Shown here in pieces: positions 58,201 to 64,000 of a stretch of DNA of 64,000 nucleotides; the stretch's first letter is position 1, and each line of letters opens with the position of its first letter. The DNA is taken from the NCBI RefSeq assembly GCF_001426405.1, contig NZ_LMEP01000007.1, positions 62,826 through 126,825 on the forward strand. The letters are read 5' to 3'. Under the pieces are notes generated by a model. It saw only the letters and a list, made by a program, of their open reading frames with translations, made no database searches and was not told the DNA's origin. This stretch comes from Streptomyces sp. Root1304 (GTDB taxonomy: Bacteria > Actinomycetota > Actinomycetes > Streptomycetales > Streptomycetaceae). Both the position numbers and the translations under genes were made by a program.

Positions 58201-61200
58201 TGGACGTCAATGGCGAGTTCGCGGCGCATGTCGTCCAGGAGCGTCCGCGTGATCTCGGCGCGCAGGGCGGGGTCGGCGTCGCGGAGCGCCGCATGCGTGT
58301 CCTGCCAGCGCTCGTCACGCTCGGCGACCCACTGGAGGTCCGCGTAGTCGATCGTCAGCAGACCGGTCCGCTCCAGGTTCGGCATGGTGATGCGCCAGCC
58401 GCTCTCCAGGTCGAGGTAGAGACGGAAGGCGATGACGTCACGCAGGGTCTTGGCCGCGTTGCGGGCGAGGGCGGGCGGCAGGTCCGACTGGCCGGTGTAC
58501 TCGACGGGGTCCAGGGCGAGGGCGTTCGCCACGCGGGTGGCCAGCTCCTCGTGGTGGATGCCCTCTTCCCCGGCGTCCAGGGCGGCCCGGTAGAGCGCGC
58601 CGCGCAGTTGGGTGATCTGGACGAAGTCGTTGAAGTGGCCGGCCTGGAGGGAGGCGTCCTGGCGGTTGTCGACGAAGGTGAGGAGCTTGCGCGCCTCCTT
58701 GTCGAGGGCTTCCTCGGGAACGGCCTTGAGGGAGCGGACGACGGCCGCCGACACCAGGGAGGTGGCGGAGGACCGGCCTTCCTGGTCGAGGGTCGCGAGC
58801 TTCGCGAAGTCCTTGCCACGCGGCTGCTCGTAGGACACCGAGCACTGGATGCAGAAGCGGAACGGGGCCGGGATGAAGGCGGCGTCCAGGTCGCCCCGTC
58901 CCTCGTACCCATAGGGGTCGACGGTCACGGCGCGGGGCGCGCGCTCGCGGTACGACTTCCTGACGACTTCCTGACCACGGTCGTCGAGCTCCAGCCACGA
59001 CTCCGGCAGCTTGCGCTCGGCGACGGCCTCGTCGAGCGAGCGGGGCCACGGGCGGCCGACGTAGAGGTAGCCGTCGCCGGCCCTGCCGCCCGTGGCGGAG
59101 GTGTCGCGGCGGGACTCGTAGCGGACCTCTCCGTCCTTCTCGGTGCGCCACACCGTCAGGTACTCCTGGCCGCACTCCCGGCAGAAGGCGAGCGGGATGA
59201 GGAGCTTGCCGTCGGTGCCGGGCTGCACCTGCTGGTAGTCACGGGTGAGGTGGCGGCTTTCCGGGTCCTCCAGGGTGACGTAGACGGTGTCGCCCTTGGA
59301 GAGGAACTGGTGGAGGCGGAAGGCGAAGAGGGGGCGCTCCGTGACGGGGTGACGGGCCTGCGAGCCGGCCTCCAGGGTGGCGCGCAGAGCCGCGGCGCAG
59401 TCCTCGACGGACACGCCGCTCTCCCGGGCGAGGTCCTCGGCCGCGTCCTCGATCTTGGCGGGCTTCTGGCGGACGAGGCGGTCGGTGAGGGTGTCGGTGG
59501 CCAGGCCGAAGCGGGTCTCGATCCAGCGGGCGAGCGGGTCACGGACAAGGTCCGCGTAGGCGCGGGGCGCGTCGGTGGTGCGCAGGCGCTCGGCGGCGAC
59601 GGTGTCGGGGGCCGGGTCGGTGGCGCGGACCAGGGTCTCGCCGATGACGTGCTCGGGGCGGATCCTCGTGCCGAAGAGCTTGGAGGCGACGTCGGCGACC
59701 ACGCTCTTCTGCTCGTCGATCGTGCCTTCGGTGGACATGGTGGCGGAGGTTCCGACGCACTGGAGCCGGTCGGCCTGGCACGCCTCGCGGACACGGCGGA
59801 TGAGCAGGGCGACATCGGCGCCCTGGCGGCCGCGGTAGGTGTGGAGTTCGTCGAAGACGAGGAATTCGAGGCCCTTGGCCATCCGGACGAGGCTGTCGCG
59901 GTCGTCGGGACGGGTGAGCATCAGCTCCAGCATCACGTAGTTGGTGAGCAGGATGTCCGGCGGGTTGTCGCGGATCTCCCTGCGCGCGGATTCGTCCTCC
60001 TGGCCGGTGTACCGGGCGAAGGTGACGGGCTCGCGTCCGGCGCCATATCCGTCCCTGAGGTACTTCTCCAGCTCCTTGAGCTGGCTGTTGGCCAGGGCGT
60101 TCATGGGGTAGACGATGATCGCGCGGACCCTCTTGGCGGTCCCCCGCGGCTCCGTCTCCCGGTCCCTGAGGACCTTGTCGACGATGGGGACGATGTACGA
60201 GAGGGACTTGCCGGAGCCGGTGCCGGTGGTCAGGACGTAGGAGGCCCCGGACCGGGCGGCGTCGACGGCTTCGCGCTGGTGCTGGTGGAGGGTGAGCGGG
60301 CGGCCGTCGCAGACGGTGCCGCCCCTCGTCTTCTTCGCCTGGAAGATCCGCGCGCACTCCGGGTGGAGGACGCCCTGGGACGCGAGCTCGGCAACGGTGC
60401 CGGCGGAGTCGAAGAAGGGGTTGAGGGAGAGCCAGGGGTTGGGCCACTGGGACTTGGCGTCGAGGTCGCGCCGGACGAAGTCGGCGACGCGTTCGTCGCG
60501 GATGATCGTGCCGCCCTGGGTGAAGGCGCGATACTCGTCGATCAGGTCCCGGTGGACGCCGAAGACGTCCATGCCGGAGGTGTGCGGGCGGGTCCGGGCG
60601 GGCGCCTGGTCGGCCGGAGCCTGCGGCACCGTAGGCGTGGCGAGCGCGGCCCGGTCCTGGAGGAGACGGCCCACCGGATCGAACTCGCGCCAGGCGGGCA
60701 GCGCTTCGCCGGGCGCGACGAACGGCAGCAGGGCGTCCCGCACGGCGGCGGCGCTCTCGGGGCGGTCCGCCGGATTCTTGGCGAGCAGGCGGTCGACGAG
60801 GCGGGCGAGCGCCTCGGGGACGTCGCGCCGGACCAGCCGGACCGGGTTCGGTGCCTGATGGACGTGCTTCTCGCCGAGTTCGTACGCGGAGGTGCCGACG
60901 AATGGCGGCACGCCGAGGAGCATCTCGTACAGGACGCAGCCGAGGGCGTAGAGGTCCGCCGCCGGGGTCACGGCTCCGCCCTGGAACTGCTCGGGGGCCA
61001 TGTAGCGGGCGGTGCCGACGGTGACGCCCGTGCTGGTGAGCTTGGTGCCGTCCGGGTCGTCGACGATCCGGCCCATGCCGAAGTCCAGGACCTTCACGAG
61101 ACCGCCGCGGGTGAGCATGACGTTGCGGGGCTTGAGGTCGCGGTGCACGACACCCTCGACGTGAGCGGCCTTGAGCCCCTCCGCCATCTGCGCGGCGATG

Positions 61201-61583
61201 GCGGCGGCCCAGGAGATCGGCAGCTGCGGCTCGTCGGCGACCAGGTCTGCGAGGGGGTGGCCGTCGAGGAACTCCATCGCGAGGTAGGGCAGGCCGCCGT
61301 TCGTCTCGTCCACACCCCCGGCGATCGTGCGCGGGAGGTTGGGGTGCCGGCCGAAGGTCTGCATGATCCGCACCTCGCGGGCGAACCGTTCCACGGTCTT
61401 GGTGTCGCCGTGCGTGTCGATCCGCAGGCCGGACCGGCGTCGGAGGATCAATTTGACCGCCACGACGCGGTCGGCGTCGCCCGGAGCGGCGTCCAGATCC
61501 TCGGCTCTGTGGACCTCGCCCATGTTGCCCGAGTCCACAGCCCCCAGAAGCCGGAACCGCCCCGCGATCATCTCCGTCGCCAC
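55272..61583 (-). CDS. Ser/Thr kinase - DEAD/H helicase - DUF1998 - nuclease-like fusion protein
   Basis: 2,103 aa. I chose the GTG at 61583 (VATEMIAGRFRLL), with an AGGGA site 8-9 nt upstream. Residues ~5-285 are a complete Hanks kinase: Gly loop VDSGNMGEVHRAE, catalytic HRDLKPRN (~147), DFG (~169), and MAPEQ with further family features. A helicase follows: Walker A TGTGSGKSLSY (~452), FDELHTYRGRQGADV (~577), VGTSATM, and motif VI QRSGRAGRSG (~1362). A CxxC pair lies near 1662-1681 (CKHCG, CDMCKE), and the DUF1998 signature CARGCYDCLLTYGNQ near 1925. The last ~95 residues (LPDFVYHLPGVNLAVFVDGP) look like a DUF559/Vsr-type PD-(D/E)XK domain. Helicase-DUF1998 matches DrmA+DrmB, DruE or MrfA. 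First gene of the operon. Confidence 0.88.
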   Translation of the reverse strand: MATEMIAGRFRLLGAVDSGNMGEVHRAEDLDAAPGDADRVVAVKLILRRRSGLRIDTHGDTKTVERFAREVRIMQTFGRHPNLPRTIAGGVDETNGGLPYLAMEFLDGHPLADLVADEPQLPISWAAAIAAQMAEGLKAAHVEGVVHRDLKPRNVMLTRGGLVKVLDFGMGRIVDDPDGTKLTSTGVTVGTARYMAPEQFQGGAVTPAADLYALGCVLYEMLLGVPPFVGTSAYELGEKHVHQAPNPVRLVRRDVPEALARLVDRLLAKNPADRPESAAAVRDALLPFVAPGEALPAWREFDPVGRLLQDRAALATPTVPQAPADQAPARTRPHTSGMDVFGVHRDLIDEYRAFTQGGTIIRDERVADFVRRDLDAKSQWPNPWLSLNPFFDSAGTVAELASQGVLHPECARIFQAKKTRGGTVCDGRPLTLHQHQREAVDAARSGASYVLTTGTGSGKSLSYIVPIVDKVLRDRETEPRGTAKRVRAIIVYPMNALANSQLKELEKYLRDGYGAGREPVTFARYTGQEDESARREIRDNPPDILLTNYVMLELMLTRPDDRDSLVRMAKGLEFLVFDELHTYRGRQGADVALLIRRVREACQADRLQCVGTSATMSTEGTIDEQKSVVADVASKLFGTRIRPEHVIGETLVRATDPAPDTVAAERLRTTDAPRAYADLVRDPLARWIETRFGLATDTLTDRLVRQKPAKIEDAAEDLARESGVSVEDCAAALRATLEAGSQARHPVTERPLFAFRLHQFLSKGDTVYVTLEDPESRHLTRDYQQVQPGTDGKLLIPLAFCRECGQEYLTVWRTEKDGEVRYESRRDTSATGGRAGDGYLYVGRPWPRSLDEAVAERKLPESWLELDDRGQEVVRKSYRERAPRAVTVDPYGYEGRGDLDAAFIPAPFRFCIQCSVSYEQPRGKDFAKLATLDQEGRSSATSLVSAAVVRSLKAVPEEALDKEARKLLTFVDNRQDASLQAGHFNDFVQITQLRGALYRAALDAGEEGIHHEELATRVANALALDPVEYTGQSDLPPALARNAAKTLRDVIAFRLYLDLESGWRITMPNLERTGLLTIDYADLQWVAERDERWQDTHAALRDADPALRAEITRTLLDDMRRELAIDVQYFRDDFDALQRASEERLIDPWVLGRSDAPRVKTAYPQPSSPGMDRSGHFLSARGKFGKYLRRTAPTVFDVRDGVKLDNTDLQKIIEDLLKVLAKAGLVTEVSAAPQRAGRFRAPTGPAATGYRISAASLIWRAGPGESGAHDPLTRTYASGDGPRVNTFFRDLYRNAAAELSGLFAREHTAQVDPAERERREEAFSKAELKLLYCSPTMELGVDISSLNAVMMRNVPPTPANYAQRSGRAGRSGQPALVTTYCATGNSHDQYYFRRSERMVAGAVAPPRLDLANEDLVLSHLQGIWLAEAGLKLGRAIPQIIDIAYDESLGRPNPALHLHDDLYAASRDADAQARTVAAAHRVLGPLLADFATTVWWDERWIEDRVRTAPDRFDRAFDRWRDLFRAALVDQYVQNKRVLDHTLTEGDRRRAVARRKEAETQLNLLKNETPDSRSVLSDFNPYRYLASEGFLPGYSFPRLPLAAYIPTTGRRYGDGDYLQRPRFLAIREFGPGALIYHEGARYQVTRVQLPPDSSGDIATTAATRCKHCGYHHDPEQRADVCDMCKEPLGAAAYNLLHLHTVYTQRRERISSDEEERRRAGFRLEISYRFQDHGIRKGRQDAHVSDPAGSLATISYGDSATVRITNKGRLRAKENEQDGYWLDPASGHWMNERDAAEASGDSSEMPVIDPDGNEKRRKKRVVPFVEDRRNILVVTLDEPLAEPIALTLMYALERGVEAAFELEDSELTSELLPPDDGPRNRFLLTEAAEGGAGVLRRLQAEPGALAVAALRALEICHFDEHGVDQAKQHCARGCYDCLLTYGNQLDHAAIDRHTVVHLLRRLASAVSEPEGRGESPTEQHRRLVEELGRTAPKLADTPADDADDMASTPMEQTLVNWLRDHGLRLPDEGQTLVGTALPDFVYHLPGVNLAVFVDGPDREEDATRDEDAEERLYDAGWGVVRFPADPADWDAVVARHARYFGGPAAS

Positions 61584-61683
61584 AGCCCATTCCCTTGCAT
61601 CTTCGCGTGGCCCTGCGAGCACACGACTCCCCACGGGAGAATGCCGTGGAACGTGACACGGACAGACTCCCAACCCCGCAGAC

Positions 61684-61691
61684 AGTGTACA
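61684..61691 (-). promoter_or_regulatory. Extended -10 element of the 22-kb operon
   Basis: On the minus strand TGTACACT begins 31 nt downstream of palindrome copy 3. TTGTTT, 18 bp upstream of TACACT, could be a weak -35. The start point near 61677 would leave a ~94-nt leader before the GTG at 61583. Confidence 0.55.
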
Positions 61692-61722
61692 CGATACTTC
61701 CACCCTAAACAACATTTCAATA

Positions 61723-61739
61723 CGTTGACGGCGTCAACA
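61723..61739. promoter_or_regulatory. Island palindrome, copy 3 (upstream of the 22-kb operon)
   Basis: On the plus strand CGTTGACG-G-CGTCAACA; the inner 15 bp is a perfect palindrome and only one outer base differs from copies 1 and 2. It lies 140 bp upstream of the kinase-helicase start, in AT-rich DNA, with the conserved -10 spacing on the minus strand. Confidence 0.75.
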
Positions 61740-61754
61740 CACCTTACTGGCGGG

Positions 61755-63500
61755 TCACAGGCCGTGTTCGTCCATGAGGCGCACCAGGTTCCGCTTGCGC
61801 TTCTGGATGGCACGCAGGTCGGTGACGTACGTGGTGAAGTCGTCCGGTGTGTCGAGGTGACGGTGGCAGTCGCGGATGCTCAGGAGCAGGCTGACGAGCT
61901 GTTCATAGACGTGGTTGCCGGTCTGGCGGGTGAGCGGGGCGGCCAGGCGGTGGTAGACGGCGAGGGCACCGGCGGGGCGGGTGGTGCGGGATCGGTCGGC
62001 GAGGGTGAGCCACTGGCCGTCGTGGGCGCCGTGCTCCGTGGCCGCGCGCCAGGCGGCGTTCATGTCCTTGTCGTCCAGGAAGACGTCGACGAGGACGCGC
62101 CCACCGCAGCTTTTCGCCCGTTCCGCGTCGGTGCGCAGCAAGGCCAGAGCCTTCTCGCGCTCGGGCGGCCAACATGCGGCGGCCCTGGCTGCGGCGCGCA
62201 GCTGCTGGTAGGCAAGCAGGCTACGGCGGGCGGCGAAGTGGTCACGGCGCAGAGTGACGGCATCGGCGAGCCGGCCGGTTCGGGTGTAGCGGTCGGTGAG
62301 GTGGTCGACCAGGGCGGTGTCGATGGTGGCGAGGTCCTCGGCGTCGCGGATGCCGCGCTCGGCCCACTCCAGGGCTTCGGCGGGGCGACCAGCGGTGTCC
62401 AGTTCGCGGGCGATGAGCAGGTGGGTGTGACCGTTCGGCGCGAGGTCGGCGGCGTGCACGGCGATCATCGTGTCGACGTCCCGGCCCGACTTCGCCAGGC
62501 GCTGCAGCAGGTGCTTCTCGGCCCAGCCGGTGCGGTTGGCCGTCCATGCTTCCGTCGCGTACCGGCGCAGGGCGATCAGTCCCCGCTCGCCGAGCAGGTC
62601 TCCGTAGTCGAGCGGGTCGATGTCCGTCAGGTCGGCCGCTTCGTCGAGCGCGTGGGCCACCAGCCAGTGCGCGAGTTCCTCGGGCTCGAGCGTGGCTTCG
62701 TAGCAGGCGTCGCGGTGGGCGTCGGCGAGGCCGGCGCCGATCTGGCCGAGCCGGCCGTCGGAGTCGTCGACGCTCTCGGCCACCCCGGCCAGCAGCCCGA
62801 TCGCCTCCCGCGAAAGCGCTATCGCGTCGGAGGCCCGGGCCGAGGCGGTCAGCGAGCGGATCGCGGACACCGTCTGTCCGGCCTGGTCGGCGTAGGCGCG
62901 GGCGTCGGTGTACTCGACGTAGCCGTACTGGGCGAACGGGCCGATGTCGAGCAGCTCACGGATGCGGGCCCGGATCCCGGCCAGGTCTCCGCGAGCACTC
63001 GCCGCACGCAGCTCCAGGCGGCGCCCAAGCTGCCGGTCCTCGGCGATCTCGTCTCGTACGAGAGTGAGCAGTTCCTCCCGCGACAGGGCGGACAGCCAGG
63101 TATCGAGGCCGCGCGCCCGGTCCAGGGCCGACTCCCGCAGACGCGGGAGGTCCGCCTCCTGGGCGATCACGGTCAGGCCGAGTGCGACCAGGTGCTTGCA
63201 GAAGTTGCCCTCCTGGCCGTACGGACAGTCACACGTGCCCGCCGGCCCCTTCCCCTTGCGCCCGCCCAGGACGAGCTCCGCCTCGTACCGCTCCGTGCCG
63301 CGCACCGACGCCCTGATCCAGCCGTCACCGAACTCCACACCGGACACCGCATCGACGTAACTGAGCCCGCGCTCGAACGATCGCTCGCCGGCCAGCGCCC
63401 TCAGCTTCGCCTCCGTAAGACCGCCCAAGACTCTCCGCGCTCCGATCCGGCTCGGACTCCCCCCAGCTGCGCTCACACTAACGGCCGCCGGACCGAACAA
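61755..63500 (-). CDS. SWIM zinc-finger protein
   Basis: Up to 581 aa. The first possible start is TTG at 63500; a GTG at 63476 is the main alternative and no ribosome site decides between them. The SWIM motif CDCPYGQEGNFCKHLVALGL (~89-108; CxC, then CxH) is intact and suggests DNA or protein binding. The rest is an all-helical repeat region (AEALEWAERGIRDAE, GRLADAVTLRRDH) like TPR arrays. SWIM proteins of this type are frequent in Streptomyces, often near mobile or stress genes. It ends 15 nt from palindrome copy 3, so the operon promoter lies just past its stop. Confidence 0.8.
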   Translation of the reverse strand: MFGPAAVSVSAAGGSPSRIGARRVLGGLTEAKLRALAGERSFERGLSYVDAVSGVEFGDGWIRASVRGTERYEAELVLGGRKGKGPAGTCDCPYGQEGNFCKHLVALGLTVIAQEADLPRLRESALDRARGLDTWLSALSREELLTLVRDEIAEDRQLGRRLELRAASARGDLAGIRARIRELLDIGPFAQYGYVEYTDARAYADQAGQTVSAIRSLTASARASDAIALSREAIGLLAGVAESVDDSDGRLGQIGAGLADAHRDACYEATLEPEELAHWLVAHALDEAADLTDIDPLDYGDLLGERGLIALRRYATEAWTANRTGWAEKHLLQRLAKSGRDVDTMIAVHAADLAPNGHTHLLIARELDTAGRPAEALEWAERGIRDAEDLATIDTALVDHLTDRYTRTGRLADAVTLRRDHFAARRSLLAYQQLRAAARAAACWPPEREKALALLRTDAERAKSCGGRVLVDVFLDDKDMNAAWRAATEHGAHDGQWLTLADRSRTTRPAGALAVYHRLAAPLTRQTGNHVYEQLVSLLLSIRDCHRHLDTPDDFTTYVTDLRAIQKRKRNLVRLMDEHGL

Positions 63501-63707
63501 CTCCAGGGATCAGTACGGCGCCACCTCCGCGCGCCGTTGCTGCTTTCAGCAACTCGCACGCCCTCCAAGTCCCGCCGGCTCCGCCGCCCGGCCGACGGAT
63601 CCTCCTCGCACCAGACCGTCAACGACTGATTCCCTGCGGCGCCTCACGCCCCGCCTGTATGGTCGTCGACCACCCCGGCTCCCCGGGCCTTCCCCGAAAG
63701 GCGCCGC

Positions 63708-64000
63708 ATGACCCAGCCCGCCACTGTGAACCTGACGAAGGCCTCGCCCACGGTCTCCCTGGACAAGCACGGCGTGACCTCGGGACTGATCAAGGTCAAC
63801 CTCAACTGGACCTCACCGCAGGCCGCCGCCCAGCGGGCGGCCGGCGAGGCCCATGGCCTGTTCGGCCGGATACGGGCATCGCTGCGGTCGGCCGCGGCCA
63901 GGCATGTGGATCTCGACCTCGGCTGCATGATCCGCTGCACCGACGGCTCCAAGACCGTGGTGCAGGCACTGGGCAACGCGTTCGGCACGGTGGACCGCTT
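63708..64000 (+). CDS. TerD-family protein (3' end outside window)
   Basis: At least 97 codons from the ATG at 63708 with AAAGG 6 nt upstream. The start MTQPATVNLTKASPTVSLDK and the later HVDLDLGCMIRCTDGSKTVV match the TerD/TerE calcium-binding fold, where the DLDLG strand and following acidic residues bind calcium. Such proteins belong to tellurite/stress clusters; several genes of the group usually follow on the same strand. Divergent from the SWIM gene (207-nt gap). Only the N-terminal half is visible. Confidence 0.85.
   Translation, partial: MTQPATVNLTKASPTVSLDKHGVTSGLIKVNLNWTSPQAAAQRAAGEAHGLFGRIRASLRSAAARHVDLDLGCMIRCTDGSKTVVQALGNAFGTVDR

Noticed and set aside
39146..61583. Naming the operon as DISARM
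   Set aside because: SNF2 and methylase fit DrmD and DrmMI, but there is no separate PLD nuclease DrmC. The helicase/DUF1998 parts are fused to a kinase, and five genes are foreign to DISARM. Related, but not the known system.
55305..63629. Very long plus-strand reading frame opposite the kinase-helicase and SWIM genes (and similar ones at 103-4311 and 24991-29277)
   Set aside because: These are antisense shadows of high-GC genes. The translations are Val/Gly/Arg-rich with no domains, they cross gene borders and promoters, and the opposite strand encodes well-conserved families.

Overview
This is a high-GC Streptomyces chromosome segment. The evidence is the strong GC bias at third codon positions, purine-rich ribosome sites, frequent GTG starts, and typical Streptomyces families (DNRLRE secreted protein, Kdp, DUF1269, DUF397, TerD). 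It divides into an ordinary chromosomal part (about 1-19,150) and a dense defence-island-like part (about 19,230-63,500).

Positions 1-19,150, left to right: a truncated secreted DNRLRE/RHS protein (-); the kdpFABC potassium ATPase operon (-), which starts with an extra 27-aa membrane peptide; a cytochrome P450 (-); an APC-superfamily permease (+); a broken ECF sigma factor remnant; a DUF1269 / baeRF3 / DUF1269 cluster (+); and an arginine deiminase pair, arcD-arcA (-). Several near-perfect hairpins act as terminators. The ordinary part ends with the last ~25 codons of a RumA/TrmA-type RNA methyltransferase (19,156-19,233). These have no upstream part, so this looks like a recombination or integration junction.

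Positions 19,230-39,145: a PIN-domain gene; an HTH + N6-adenine methylase; a six-gene minus-strand operon (SMC/Rad50-like ATPase, 130-aa protein, coiled-coil protein, McrB, McrC, RelE-like-UvrD helicase); an unknown protein with a uracil-DNA-glycosylase-like protein; an ATPase-TOPRIM pair; an HhH-GPD glycosylase-like protein; a Streptomyces regulatory triad (HATPase, DUF5753 regulator with a frameshift, DUF397); and an endonuclease-VII-like protein.

Positions 39,146-61,583 hold the most striking object, a 22-kb minus-strand operon of eight overlapping or tightly packed genes. In order of transcription: a Ser/Thr kinase-DEAD/H helicase-DUF1998-nuclease fusion; a SNF2 ATPase (DrmD-like); a large adenine methylase (DrmMI-like); a protein with a degenerate J-like segment; a GrpE-like protein; an Hsp70 fused to a NYN/PIN-like ribonuclease domain; and two dynamin-like GTPases. 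It looks like a DISARM/Druantia-type DNA module joined to a chaperone/RNase/membrane-GTPase module.

Three distant promoters in the island (before the N6 methylase, before the unknown protein/UDG pair, and before the 22-kb operon) carry the same 17-bp palindrome, CGTTGACGNCGTCAACG. In each case a TGTACNNT -10 element follows 30-31 bp downstream. This suggests one regulator activates separate parts of the island. The window ends with a SWIM zinc-finger protein (-) and the start of a TerD-family gene (+).
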